Assembly: GCF_030412265.1 (NCBI RefSeq)
Contig: NZ_JAUHLN010000002.1
Coordinates: forward strand, 992,001 to 1,056,000
Direction of reading: 5' to 3'
Source of the DNA: Fictibacillus terranigra
Lineage (GTDB): Bacteria > Bacillota > Bacilli > Bacillales > Fictibacillaceae
Length of the DNA: 64,000 nucleotides
Shown here: positions 25,483 to 34,551 of the stretch, one piece after another
How the letters are laid out: the number at the start of each line of letters is the position of its first letter
Position numbering within the stretch: position 1 is the stretch's first letter
Notes under the pieces: model-generated
What the model saw: the letters and a program-made list of their open reading frames with translations, nothing else
Told to the model about the DNA's origin: nothing
Database searches by the model: none
Program-made: the position numbers and the translations under genes

Positions 25483-27784
25483 CCATTTTAAGTACGTGGG
25501 TAAAAGGATTCCCAGGATTGACGGGCCTGAAAAAGTGACGGGCGAACTGAAATACATGACAGACTACCAATTTGAAAACATGGTATGGGGTAAAGTGCTG
25601 CGCTCCTCATTTCCCTATGCAAGAATCAAGCATATCGACACCTCCAGGGCAGAAGCTCTGGCGGGAGTCCTTGCTGTTCTGACCCATAAAGACATTCCAG
25701 GCTTTAATGGCTTTGGGATTGTCGTGCCTGACCAGCCCGTGCTGGCAAGTGACGTGGTGCGCTGTACAGGTGATGCCATTGCGCTCGTTGCAGCAGAAAC
25801 TCAGGAAATTGCAGAACACGCTCTCTCGCTCATCCATGTCGATTACGAACCGCTCACTCCTATTACTGATGCCGAGTTTGCAATGACAGACCGAGCCCCT
25901 TTTCTTCATGAGAGCGGAAACATCCACAGTCATGTCACCATCAAAAATGGAGACACAGAGAAGGCATTTTCTGAAGCGGATATTATTCTTGAAAACACCT
26001 TCTATTCCCCTCGCCAGATGCATGCTTTTATTGAAACAGAAGGTGGCTGGGGTGTGCTTGAGCCGGACGGGATGCTCACCATCCGCTGTCCGGGGCAATA
26101 CGCATACCGCGACCGCCTTCAGATCGCCCGCGCACTCGCTTTAAACCCGGCAAGGATTCGGGTGATTTCAAATCCAATAGGTGGCGCTTTTGGAGGAAAA
26201 GATGAGATTACCGTACAAATTTATTTGGCGCTCCTCGCCCTCCATACTGATGGGCGTCCGGTTAAAATCCATCTCAGCCGGGAAGAGTCGGTCATTGCAG
26301 GAATCAAACGCCATCCCTTTAAAGTACAGATGAAAACAGCAGCAAGGAAAGACGGTACAATCATCGCCAACCAGGTCCGAGCTGTAGCTGACACGGGAGC
26401 ATATGCTTCATTAGGAGGCGCCGTCATCGCTCTTGCGATTGAACATTGCTGCGGGCCTTACAAGATTCCAAACGTTGACTTAGAAGGATTTTGCGTTTAT
26501 ACGAACAATGGCATCTCAGGAGCCTTCAGAGGCTTCGGTGTCAATCAGGTTTGTGCAGCGATAGAAACCCATATGGATATGCTGGCTGAGAAGCTGAACC
26601 TTGATCCTATTGAACTCCGGAAAAAGAATGTGTACCAAAAAGGCGATACATCGAGCATCGGCCATGTACTGAAAACAAGCGTCGGCACACTCCAAACGCT
26701 GGAAACTGCAGAAAAATGCGAGTTATGGAAGAACCGCGCTCTCCATAAAAAGGACATAAGCGAGCCTTGGAAAAAACGAGGAATCGGTCTCGCCACCTCT
26801 TTTCACGCGGTCGGCATGGGAATTGGACTTCCTGACTATGGTGCAGCCACCCTAGAATTGATGCAGGATGGAACATTTAAAGTGGGAGTCGGCTGTGAGG
26901 ACATCGGCGGGGGCAACGGCACTGTTTATGCGCAAATAGCCGCAGAACTGCTGAATTGCAGCATCTCCAGTATTTCTGTCGTTCAAGGGGATACCTCTGA
27001 AACGATTGACAGTGGTACTGTTACAGCTTCTCGTTCTACCTACACCGGAGGCAAAGCGATTGCCGCTGCTGTTCCTAATATGATTCGTCTTCTGACCGAG
27101 GCGGCAGCAGAGATTCATGGAGTCATGCCGGAGAATGTGCTCATGGGGGACGATGAGCTTTATGCATTGAAAGAAGATGGAGAAAAAACCGTCACCTATA
27201 AGGATATCTTTCATTACCTCTATGAAAAACACCGCCCCACTAAAGTGGAAGGCCACTTCATGCTTCCAAAAGAGCAAGAAGAATTCAAAGGTTCCGGCGG
27301 AGCACCTCACCATCTGTATGGCTATTTAACACACATTGTCCTTGTGGAAGTAGATACCATGACAGGAGAAACTGACGTACTGCGGGTCGTATCCATTCCC
27401 GATGCCGGAAAAGTTCTTAATCCGCAGGGCCTTGAGGGGCAGGCAGAAGGTGGAGCTGTCATGGGGATCGGTTATACGTTATACGAGGATGTTCTTATGG
27501 AAGCCGGATACCACAAGACGACAAATTTCACTAATTATATCCTCCCTACGATAAGGGAAACTCCAATCATTGAAACGTTCCCAGTTGACAGTGCTGAGGA
27601 GACCGGTCCTTTCGGAGCGAAAGGAATTGGTGAGGTAGTCATGATTCCCATAATCGCAGCGATCACGAACGCCATATACGATGCAGCCGGAATTCGCATT
27701 AAACATCTTCCTGCTACTCCGGAACGAATTTTTGCTGCATTGAAAGAGCAGGAAGCCTCCACTCCGGTGAACTTAAATGAATAA
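25472..27784 (+). CDS. pucD: Xanthine dehydrogenase, molybdenum-binding catalytic subunit
   Basis: 770 residues, full length for the family. N-terminal KRIPRIDGPEKVTGELKY, then GGAFGGKDE and RGFGVNQ at the molybdopterin site, and near the C-terminus GPFGAKGIGE, which carries the catalytic Glu of xanthine-oxidase-type enzymes. Hydroxylates hypoxanthine to xanthine, and normally xanthine to urate. The lack of uricase genes here makes the second step questionable in this organism. Overlaps pucC by 11 bases. Confidence 0.93.
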   Translation: MKNSHFKYVGKRIPRIDGPEKVTGELKYMTDYQFENMVWGKVLRSSFPYARIKHIDTSRAEALAGVLAVLTHKDIPGFNGFGIVVPDQPVLASDVVRCTGDAIALVAAETQEIAEHALSLIHVDYEPLTPITDAEFAMTDRAPFLHESGNIHSHVTIKNGDTEKAFSEADIILENTFYSPRQMHAFIETEGGWGVLEPDGMLTIRCPGQYAYRDRLQIARALALNPARIRVISNPIGGAFGGKDEITVQIYLALLALHTDGRPVKIHLSREESVIAGIKRHPFKVQMKTAARKDGTIIANQVRAVADTGAYASLGGAVIALAIEHCCGPYKIPNVDLEGFCVYTNNGISGAFRGFGVNQVCAAIETHMDMLAEKLNLDPIELRKKNVYQKGDTSSIGHVLKTSVGTLQTLETAEKCELWKNRALHKKDISEPWKKRGIGLATSFHAVGMGIGLPDYGAATLELMQDGTFKVGVGCEDIGGGNGTVYAQIAAELLNCSISSISVVQGDTSETIDSGTVTASRSTYTGGKAIAAAVPNMIRLLTEAAAEIHGVMPENVLMGDDELYALKEDGEKTVTYKDIFHYLYEKHRPTKVEGHFMLPKEQEEFKGSGGAPHHLYGYLTHIVLVEVDTMTGETDVLRVVSIPDAGKVLNPQGLEGQAEGGAVMGIGYTLYEDVLMEAGYHKTTNFTNYILPTIRETPIIETFPVDSAEETGPFGAKGIGEVVMIPIIAAITNAIYDAAGIRIKHLPATPERIFAALKEQEASTPVNLNE

Positions 27785-28598
27785 ACAAGAACTCTATCAA
27801 GAACTTTCAGCAGCGATTACAAAAAGAAAACATGTTTCTCTTGTAACGATCACAAGGGCAGCCCGAAAAGAAATGATTGGCAAACGAATGCTGCTCTTTT
27901 CACAGGAAGAGATCTACCCAGAAACCGGGATAGACAGAACGCTTGTTTTAAAGCTCGCTGAACTCTGCTTTCCTTTTTTCCGCGAACAGATCACCAGGTC
28001 GGCTGTCCTGTACGGAAAGGATGACCCGATCACGGTCTTTCATGAAGTCTTTGCCCCTCCTCCCCATTTAATTATCGCCGGGGCGGGACATGTGGCAGAA
28101 CCCGTTGCGCATATGGCAAAAATGCTGCGATTTTATACTACTGTAGTAGATGACCGCCCTGAATTTGCCCGTCAAGGGCGGTTTCCTTCTTCAGATGACG
28201 TTCGCTGTCAGTCCTTTCATTCTTATTTCCAGTCCGTCCCTCTCAATGAGTTCACCTACGTTCTACTAGTGACCAGAGGGCACCAATTCGATGTCCTCAG
28301 CCTTCAGCAGCTTCTCTCCCGGAACGAGAAACCCGCATATATTGGAATGATTGGAAGCAGACGCAGAATTGCTGGGGTTTTTGAACAGCTTCGAACAGAT
28401 TTTCCTGATGAATCCTTTTCCCATCTTTATACACCTGTCGGACTTGATATCGGAGCCGAAACTCCTGAAGAGATTGCTGTCAGTATTTTTGCTGAGATCC
28501 TTGCCGTAAAGAACCGAAAATCCGGTGCTCCTCTCAGCTCGACAATCCGTGAACTGGCGAAAACCGGTTTCCATGAGAGGCGAAAAAGAAAACGATGA
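27777..28598 (+). CDS. pucA: XdhC-family molybdoenzyme maturation factor
   Basis: 273 residues. An N-terminal XdhC/CoxI-like part is followed by the Rossmann-type XdhC_C domain (PPPHLIIAGAGHVAEPVAHMAKMLRFYTTVVDDRPEFA ... GMIGSRRRIAG, with GLDIGAETPEEIAVSI). XdhC proteins bind molybdenum cofactor, promote its sulfuration and insert it into xanthine dehydrogenase. Overlaps pucD by 8 bases, and the next gene by 4. Confidence 0.9.
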   Translation: MNKQELYQELSAAITKRKHVSLVTITRAARKEMIGKRMLLFSQEEIYPETGIDRTLVLKLAELCFPFFREQITRSAVLYGKDDPITVFHEVFAPPPHLIIAGAGHVAEPVAHMAKMLRFYTTVVDDRPEFARQGRFPSSDDVRCQSFHSYFQSVPLNEFTYVLLVTRGHQFDVLSLQQLLSRNEKPAYIGMIGSRRRIAGVFEQLRTDFPDESFSHLYTPVGLDIGAETPEEIAVSIFAEILAVKNRKSGAPLSSTIRELAKTGFHERRKRKR

Positions 28599-28912
28599 AG
28601 GAAATCGAATTTATTCAAACACTGCAAAATATTTTTTTTACTGGGGAGCATGCGGCTTTAGCTACTATCGTCCGTACAAGAGGATCGACGCCCAGGAAGG
28701 CCGGCTCCAAAATGATCATCTATCCATCAGGAAGGATTATTGGCACGGTCGGAGGAGGCTGTGGAGAGGGTGAAGTCATCGAGAAAGCCTTGAAAGTCAT
28801 CAACACCGGACAGCCTGTTACTCATGAGGTAGATCTAACGACCGGACTTCTTTATGAGGACGGCGGGATCTGCGGAGGGATCATGGACGTTTTTATTGAA
28901 CCTTTACTTTAA
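28595..28912 (+). CDS. XdhC/CoxI N-terminal-domain protein (short)
   Basis: 105 residues consisting only of the XdhC_CoxI domain: ALATIVRTRGSTPRKAGSKMIIYPSG, GTVGGGCGEGEVIEKAL, YEDGGICGGIMDVFIEPL. It retains the canonical Cys residues (GGGCGEG and GGICGG) that the N-terminal part of the upstream 273-residue protein seems to lack. The two likely form one functional XdhC from two chains, joined by an ATGA overlap. Last gene of the puc operon. Confidence 0.88.
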   Translation: MKEIEFIQTLQNIFFTGEHAALATIVRTRGSTPRKAGSKMIIYPSGRIIGTVGGGCGEGEVIEKALKVINTGQPVTHEVDLTTGLLYEDGGICGGIMDVFIEPLL

Positions 28913-28915
28913 CAG

Positions 28916-28940
28916 AACAGGAGAATATTCCTGTTTTTTT
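28916..28940 (+). terminator. Terminator of the xanthine dehydrogenase operon
   Basis: AACAGGA / TCCTGTT stem followed by T-run, beginning 3 bases after the last stop codon. Confidence 0.85.
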
Positions 28941-29076
28941 GTTCATAGGATGTACCAATTAACCTGTCTCACCCTATGTGCAGCGGTTCTATTCTCATCT
29001 TTGGAATAAACGTTCCCTTTTTTCCGGTTAATTGAAAGGGTCTAAGGATCCTCAAATAAGAAAAGGGGTGTTTTCC

Positions 29077-30423
29077 ATGTCATCGGCAGGAAAAAGCGCA
29101 ACAGTCAAAAGTTCCTTGGACAGATTTTTCAAATTAACCCAAAGAAAAACGAACACAAAGACTGAAATTCTCGCAGGCATTACGACCTTTCTGACCATGA
29201 GCTACATCATTTTTGTCAATCCCTCCATTCTCGCCGACGCCGGAATTCCAAAGGAAGCCGCTCTTGCCGCAACCATTTACGGCAGTGTCTTCTGTACACT
29301 GTTAATGGCTTTATGGGCAAACTTTCCGGTAGCAGTGGCACCAGGCATGGGGTTGAATGCATTCTTCACGTATACCGTAGTGCTTGGTGCCGGATTAAGC
29401 TGGCAAACCGCGCTCGGTGCCGTGTTTATTTCCGGTGTGGCATTTTTCCTGTTGACGGTCACCGGGGTTCGGCAAAAGATTGTTGACGGTGTTCCACCGC
29501 TATTAAAGTCTTCGATCAGTGTAGGAATCGGATTGTTCATTGCCTTCATCGGCCTGAAAAACTCCGGCATCGTCGTTTCCAATAAAGATACCTTTGTGAG
29601 CTTAGGGAAGATTACCGAGACCGGCCCGCTTCTCGCCCTGTTCGGTCTTCTTGTTGCCTCCTACCTAATGGCCAAGAAAAAGAAAGGTGCTTTGCTGATC
29701 AGTATTTTACTAACCACAGTGGCCGCTATGATTACAGGCTTTATTGACTATCCGCAAACTTTAAAAGATGTTGCTTCCTTCTCCCTGCCAAGCCTTTCAG
29801 AAACTTTCCTTGCGATGGATCTAAAAGGAGCGTTCGCTTATGGCATCTTATCCATTTTATTCTCTTTTACCATTGTTGAGCTGTTCGATAACCTTGCCAC
29901 ATTAATCGGCCTTTCAAGAAAAGCCGGTCTTGCGGATGAAAACGGAAAAATTGAAAATCTTGACCGCGCCCTGCAGGCTGATGCCGTCGGTACGATGGCA
30001 AGTGCAGCGATGGGCGGTACGGTAATGAATGCGTATGTTGAGAACGCGACAGGCATTTCTGAGGGTGGGCGCACAGGTCTCACAGCATTAACGGCGGGAG
30101 TTCTTTTCTTTTTGACGCTTTTCTTTGCACCACTCATCGCTTTTGTTCCGTCGGTTGCTACAGCGCCGATCTTGATACTTGTCGGAGCCTTAATGCTCAG
30201 CGAGATCAAAGCGATCGGTTTTGAAGATTATACCGATGTCATTCCTGCTTTTCTTACCATCATACTCATGCCTCTCACCTTCAGTATCGCGCAAGGCTTG
30301 GCTTTTGGCTTTATTTCCTACACGATCTTAAAGCTCATGACTGGCAAGCATAAGGACCTTCACTGGATGATGTACTTGATCAGTATCGCGTTTATAATCA
30401 ACTTTATATGGGGAAGCCATTAA
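29077..30423 (+). CDS. Purine permease, AzgA/PbuG-type NCS2 family
   Basis: 448 residues with about 12-13 membrane segments. AzgA/PbuG-like marks: RKTNTKTEILAGITTFLTMSYIIFVNPSIL, AVAPGMGLNAFFTYTVV and AAMGGTVMNAYVENATGISEGGRTGL. These carry adenine, guanine or hypoxanthine by proton symport. Start ATG at 29077 follows AAGGGGTG; an earlier TTG frame lacks a ribosome site. No purine riboswitch was found in its 160-base leader, unlike B. subtilis pbuG. It pairs with the adenine deaminase gene downstream. Confidence 0.93.
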   Translation: MSSAGKSATVKSSLDRFFKLTQRKTNTKTEILAGITTFLTMSYIIFVNPSILADAGIPKEAALAATIYGSVFCTLLMALWANFPVAVAPGMGLNAFFTYTVVLGAGLSWQTALGAVFISGVAFFLLTVTGVRQKIVDGVPPLLKSSISVGIGLFIAFIGLKNSGIVVSNKDTFVSLGKITETGPLLALFGLLVASYLMAKKKKGALLISILLTTVAAMITGFIDYPQTLKDVASFSLPSLSETFLAMDLKGAFAYGILSILFSFTIVELFDNLATLIGLSRKAGLADENGKIENLDRALQADAVGTMASAAMGGTVMNAYVENATGISEGGRTGLTALTAGVLFFLTLFFAPLIAFVPSVATAPILILVGALMLSEIKAIGFEDYTDVIPAFLTIILMPLTFSIAQGLAFGFISYTILKLMTGKHKDLHWMMYLISIAFIINFIWGSH

Positions 30424-30436
30424 AGACAAAACCTTT

Positions 30437-30462
30437 GGGCCGGGATAGCATTAACCCGGCCC
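30437..30462 (+). terminator. GC-rich hairpin between purine permease and adenine deaminase
   Basis: Perfect 8-bp stem GGGCCGGG / CCCGGCCC with a 10-base loop, 13 bases after the permease stop. The tail (ATTTCC) has no long T-run, so partial termination or mRNA stabilisation are both possible. Confidence 0.5.
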
Positions 30463-30500
30463 ATTTCCAAAATCGATTCCGAAAGGGGCTAACATTTTAT

Positions 30501-32252
30501 ATGGATATCAATCATCAAGCTCTTTCTCATATCCTTGCCTCCTCTTCTAAGCGTGTTCCAGCTGATCTTGTCATTAAAAACGGGAAAATCATTGATGTAT
30601 TCAACCTTGCGATCATGGAAGCCGATGTGGCGATCACAGATGGAAAAATCGTTGGCATCGGCCATTATGAAGGAAATAATCAAATCGATGCAGATGGTGC
30701 ATACATATGCCCAGGGCTCATCGATGGCCATGTACATATCGAATCATCCATGGTTACTCCGCAGGAATTCGCCAGGGTTGTCGTCCCTCATGGGGTAACT
30801 ACAGTCATTGCCGATCCTCATGAAATTGCCAATGTGAGCGGAAAAGAAGGCATTGATTATATGATAAAAACTTCCGAGCAGCTGCCCCTTGATGTATATA
30901 TCGCTCTTCCTTCCTGCGTGCCGGCTACACCGTTTGAACATGCCGGAGCGGAACTTAAAGCTCCAGATCTTGAACCATATTACTCTTCTCCCCGGGTGAT
31001 CGGATTAGGAGAAGTCATGAACTACCCCGCTGTTTTTCAAGGCGACAGCGACATGTTGAAAAAATTGGCAGGCGCCTCCAATTGCTCCCGGCACATCGAC
31101 GGACATGCTTCTGGTGTGTCTGCAGAAGGCATCAACGTGTATATGGCGGCCGGAATTCGAACGGACCATGAATGTGTGACACCACAGGAAGTAAAAGAAC
31201 GGCTGATGCGGGGAATGTATGTGATGCTCAGGGAGGGTTCTGCAGCAAGAGATCTTACTCTTCTGCTGGACGCCGTGGAGGAGAAGAACGCCCGAAGATG
31301 TCTGTTTGTCACCGATGACAAACATTTGGATGATTTAATCGAGAACGGCAGCATTGACCATAACATCAGACTGACGATTGAAAAGGGATTTGATCCTTTG
31401 CTTGCTATTCAGATGGCCACTCTAAATGCCGCTGAATGCTTTGGTTTAAAACAAAAAGGAGCGATTGCACCGGGATATGATGCAGACCTGGTTCTTTTGA
31501 CGGATCTCACCAGCTTTAAAATTCAACAGGTGTACAAAAAAGGCATGCTGGCCGCTGCACAAGGCGTAATGCTCCCTTTTCAGAACGAGCCCTCAGCTCC
31601 ACCGCCCGTTATCACGAACAGTGTTCATCTGCTTCGGGTGTCTGAAGAATCATTGTCGATTCCAATGAAAAGCGGGATGGCCAACGTCATTAAAATTATT
31701 CCAAACAGTATCGTAACAAAACATGTGACAGAGGAAGTGAGTATTTTGGACAGCTGTTTCAACCCTGATCTCAATAGAGACCTGCTCAAACTGGTTGTCG
31801 CAGAACGCCATCACCTGACTGGAAATATCGGCTGCGGAATTCTAAAAGGCCTTGGTATAACTTCTGGAGCCATCGTCTCTACGGTCGCTCACGATTCCCA
31901 TAATATTGTCGCTGCAGGCACTAATGATCGTGATCTCTTAAAAGCAATTGAAGTGATTGCCGAAATGAGAGGCGGCTTGGCTGTTATTGAAAAAGGTGAA
32001 GTACTCGCATCTCTGCCTCTGCCTATTGCCGGTCTTATGTCCGATAAAAATCATAAAGAAGTCTATCAGAAGCTGCAGGAAATTCATTCAGCATTGAAAA
32101 CCATTGGGTTTACACATGACTTTAACCCGTTTTTGACCTTATCTTTTTTGGCACTTCCCGTCATACCCGAGTTAAAGCTTACAGATATGGGATTGTTTGA
32201 TGTTATATCCTTTCAGCACATTTCTGCAGAGTATAAAAAACCGCCCTTTTAA
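30501..32252 (+). CDS. ade: Adenine deaminase (second copy)
   Basis: 583 residues, typical adenine deaminase. Motifs: PGLIDGHVHIESSMVTP, ADPHEIANVSGKEG, the GEVMNYP segment, GHASGVSAEG, DHECVTPQE, VTDDKHLDD and VAHDSHNIVAAGTND. Converts adenine to hypoxanthine and ammonia using a metal centre. The frame is open to 30408, but that overlaps the permease; the ATG at 30501 fits the family N-terminus. It sits next to a purine permease, fitting uptake-linked adenine salvage, and is clearly paralogous to the BMC copy at 13141. Confidence 0.92.
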   Translation: MDINHQALSHILASSSKRVPADLVIKNGKIIDVFNLAIMEADVAITDGKIVGIGHYEGNNQIDADGAYICPGLIDGHVHIESSMVTPQEFARVVVPHGVTTVIADPHEIANVSGKEGIDYMIKTSEQLPLDVYIALPSCVPATPFEHAGAELKAPDLEPYYSSPRVIGLGEVMNYPAVFQGDSDMLKKLAGASNCSRHIDGHASGVSAEGINVYMAAGIRTDHECVTPQEVKERLMRGMYVMLREGSAARDLTLLLDAVEEKNARRCLFVTDDKHLDDLIENGSIDHNIRLTIEKGFDPLLAIQMATLNAAECFGLKQKGAIAPGYDADLVLLTDLTSFKIQQVYKKGMLAAAQGVMLPFQNEPSAPPPVITNSVHLLRVSEESLSIPMKSGMANVIKIIPNSIVTKHVTEEVSILDSCFNPDLNRDLLKLVVAERHHLTGNIGCGILKGLGITSGAIVSTVAHDSHNIVAAGTNDRDLLKAIEVIAEMRGGLAVIEKGEVLASLPLPIAGLMSDKNHKEVYQKLQEIHSALKTIGFTHDFNPFLTLSFLALPVIPELKLTDMGLFDVISFQHISAEYKKPPF

Positions 32253-32261
32253 GTGAAAAAA

Positions 32262-32297
32262 GATTCCCAGGAAACATCATGCCTGGAAATCTGTTTC
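32262..32297 (+). terminator. Possible terminator after adenine deaminase
   Basis: Imperfect stem GATTcCCAGG / CCTGGaaATC with a weak T-rich tail. Confidence 0.45.
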
Positions 32298-32307
32298 TCA
32301 GCTTCTA

Positions 32308-32547
32308 TTACTCGTATTCATCCTCCTGATGGGATGAATGCAGAGAATTGATAAGATCATAATAATCATCCGGTTTTTCAAATTGATCAGGTGCCCAGTT
32401 TTGTTTAATCCAAGACGCGACTTCGGGTGCACTTTGAAAAATCTGTCCCGTAGTGTCACTGTCTCGAACGGTATAAATATTGTTATCTACATCGATCGTT
32501 ACATCGCAAGGAAAGGCTCCATCCTTTTTGTACAAAGAGTACTCCAT
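32308..32547 (-). CDS. Small acidic hypothetical protein
   Basis: 79 residues, acidic, with a conserved-looking beta-rich N-terminus (CDVTIDVDNNIYTVRDSDTTG) and a tryptophan-containing helix (VASWIKQNW). Not recognised. GGAGGAGG-rich sequence precedes the ATG, and composition looks coding. Stands alone, convergent with the adenine deaminase gene. Confidence 0.65.
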   Translation of the reverse strand: MEYSLYKKDGAFPCDVTIDVDNNIYTVRDSDTTGQIFQSAPEVASWIKQNWAPDQFEKPDDYYDLINSLHSSHQEDEYE

Positions 32548-32695
32548 GGCAACTACCTCCTCCTGAAATAGAATAATTAAGTTATACCCTTTTTCCTTTC
32601 TTTTTATGTTGATTTATTGGACGCCTCTCTTCATTCGAATAGAGAATACCTTCTCCGAGCACCCTAATGAGGTCATAGATGAAGGAGGCTTAATC

Positions 32696-32905
32696 ATGGA
32701 AAAGAAACAGCAAAAAACAACGGAAACCCTTACAAACGCACCGGAACAAAAAGAGTTTACCATTGCATCAGGGCTGAACCCAAAACATCCCTTGGGGTCA
32801 GATGCCTACAGTCCGGGAGATTCGGTGGAAGAACATAAACAGATAGAAAGCACTAACCTTTATCTCAATGAAGGAGAGGTCAGCCAGCAGAACAATAATT
32901 TATAG
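32696..32905 (+). CDS. Small hydrophilic hypothetical protein
   Basis: 69 residues, hydrophilic and Gln/Glu/Asn-rich, without signal or membrane segment; resembles small disordered sporulation or stress proteins of Bacilli, but the family is not identified. GAAGGAGG stands before the ATG at 32696; the open frame starting at 32606 has no such site. Confidence 0.6.
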   Translation: MEKKQQKTTETLTNAPEQKEFTIASGLNPKHPLGSDAYSPGDSVEEHKQIESTNLYLNEGEVSQQNNNL

Positions 32906-32967
32906 TTATTTCAGGCATAATTTCTTTTCAAACGCAGAAAATAATGAAGTGAAAAGGAGGTTATTTG

Positions 32968-33321
32968 ATGCAAAGTCTATTGCTTAAGATTATCAGCATC
33001 CCGTTGATTCTTCTTTTGTGTACGTTTTGGTTTGAGAGTGTTACGTTTAACAAACCGCTTCCCTTCCTCATTATTACCATCACTCTTGCGCCGATCGCCG
33101 TTCTAATGGAGTATGTGTTTCTTCCGCGTTTATCTTTTTGGTCCGTGATCGCAGCGGACTTCATCGTCTCCTATATTGTGGTCTATACAATTAGTTCCAT
33201 AATGTCCGGTGCCTATGTGACGCTATGGGGAACGTTTTTAATCTCACTTGCTTTTACATTGGTCGAGCTGCTTATCCACAGACAGATCGTTGCCGATCAT
33301 ATGAGGCATTCTTATAATTGA
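32968..33321 (+). CDS. YndM-like membrane protein (DUF2512)
   Basis: 117 residues with four membrane segments in the DUF2512 pattern (N-terminal SIPLILLLCTFWF, LAPIAVLMEYVFLPR, ADFIVSYIVVY, GTFLISLAFTLVELLIHR). Function unknown. AAGGAGG precedes the ATG at 32968. Confidence 0.75.
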   Translation: MQSLLLKIISIPLILLLCTFWFESVTFNKPLPFLIITITLAPIAVLMEYVFLPRLSFWSVIAADFIVSYIVVYTISSIMSGAYVTLWGTFLISLAFTLVELLIHRQIVADHMRHSYN

Positions 33322-33425
33322 AAAATGTTTGAAAAGTGCCTTATGCCACGATGGATAGGTTTCTTTTTCTGCCGAGATTTACCTAAAACCGCTCTTCAGG
33401 TCAATCCAATTTTAAATATGACTGT

Positions 33426-33457
33426 AAAAAGACTGCCGGCTGATGCAGTCTTTTTTT
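33426..33457 (+). terminator. Rho-independent terminator
   Basis: AAAAAGACTGC / GCAGTCTTTTTTT with an 8-base loop, about 100 bases after the DUF2512 gene. Confidence 0.85.
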
Positions 33458-33552
33458 AAATCGGCAGGTTCAAATAAGTTGCAGTCCCGTCCAGTCTTGC
33501 CTACAATAACGTTGATTAGGTCACTATTATTCTAAAAGGAAGAGGTAATACG

Positions 33553-34530
33553 ATGCGTACGATGCCTTTAGAGAAACGAGAGATCACTTCAAGCCGTCTG
33601 GCATTAGGGTGTATGGGTTTTGGCGGCAATTGGGACCGAAGCCCCATTTCTGACGAGGAAATCTTGAAAACTGAAAAAGCCATTGATGCCGCACTTTCTT
33701 CGGGCATCACCATGTTCGACCACGCGGATATATACACGCTTGGAAAAGCAGAAGAAGCGTTTGGCCGAGTATTAACAGGAAACCCAAGCTTACGTGATCA
33801 GATGGTCATTCAAAGTAAATGCGGAATCCGCTTTGCTGATGACACCGGACCCGGCCGTTATGATTTTTCTAAGGAACACATACTGCGTTCGGTGGATGGT
33901 ATTTTGCAAAGGCTTACCGTTGACCATTTAGACATCCTGCTTCTTCACCGCCCTGATCCGCTCATGGAGCCTGAAGAAGTAGCAGAAGCGTTTCAGCAAT
34001 TAAAAACATCCGGTAAAGTCCTCCACTTTGGGGTATCCAATATGAACAAAGCGCAAATACAGTTTCTTGAGGCCTATTCTGATGAGCGTTTAGTTGTAAA
34101 CCAGTTAGAGATGAGTCTGAACAAGCTCGATTTTGTTGATCAAGGGGTGCATGTTAATCAACAAGAAGGAACATCCGTCAACTTTGCTGATGGACTAATG
34201 GAGTATTGCATGATGGAAAACATACAAATTCAAGCATGGTCTCCTCTTGCGCAAGGTATCTTTTCAGGCAATAAATCATTAGAGTTGTCCGATGCAGAAA
34301 CAAAGACAAAAGAGCTAGTGGAAAAAATGGCTGCAGATAAAAGAACCACAAGGGAAGCGATTGTTCTTGGATGGCTCATGCGCCATCCAGCAAAAATCCA
34401 GCCCGTCATCGGTACGTCGAATGTTCAGCGTATCATAGACGCAGGGGATGCTGTCCGACAGTCAGAAATAATGACACGTGAGGAATGGTATGCCCTGTAC
34501 GCAGCGTCCAGAGGCAATAAACTTCCTTAA
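33553..34530 (+). CDS. Aldo/keto reductase
   Basis: 325 residues, TIM-barrel NADPH-dependent oxidoreductase of the YdhF-like aldo/keto reductase group. Seen: LALGCMGFGGNW, catalytic-site Asp/Tyr region FDHADIYTLGKAEEAFG, HLDILLLHRPDPLMEPEEVAEAF, and the cofactor-binding IQPVIGTSNVQRI near the C-terminus. Substrate unknown. GGAAGAGG lies upstream. Monocistronic. Confidence 0.9.
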   Translation: MRTMPLEKREITSSRLALGCMGFGGNWDRSPISDEEILKTEKAIDAALSSGITMFDHADIYTLGKAEEAFGRVLTGNPSLRDQMVIQSKCGIRFADDTGPGRYDFSKEHILRSVDGILQRLTVDHLDILLLHRPDPLMEPEEVAEAFQQLKTSGKVLHFGVSNMNKAQIQFLEAYSDERLVVNQLEMSLNKLDFVDQGVHVNQQEGTSVNFADGLMEYCMMENIQIQAWSPLAQGIFSGNKSLELSDAETKTKELVEKMAADKRTTREAIVLGWLMRHPAKIQPVIGTSNVQRIIDAGDAVRQSEIMTREEWYALYAASRGNKLP

Positions 34531-34551
34531 CATAAAAAGCCAGCCCCGGGA

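Noticed and set aside
25472-27784. Carbon monoxide dehydrogenase large subunit
   Set aside because: Family motifs are shared, but the operon has PucB/PucE-type partners, purine transporters and deaminases, and the C-terminal GPFGAKGIGE fits purine hydroxylases.
28941-29076. Purine riboswitch before the AzgA-type permease
   Set aside because: Looked for the TCTACC and CCNTAAA signatures on the plus strand and found neither, so none is claimed.
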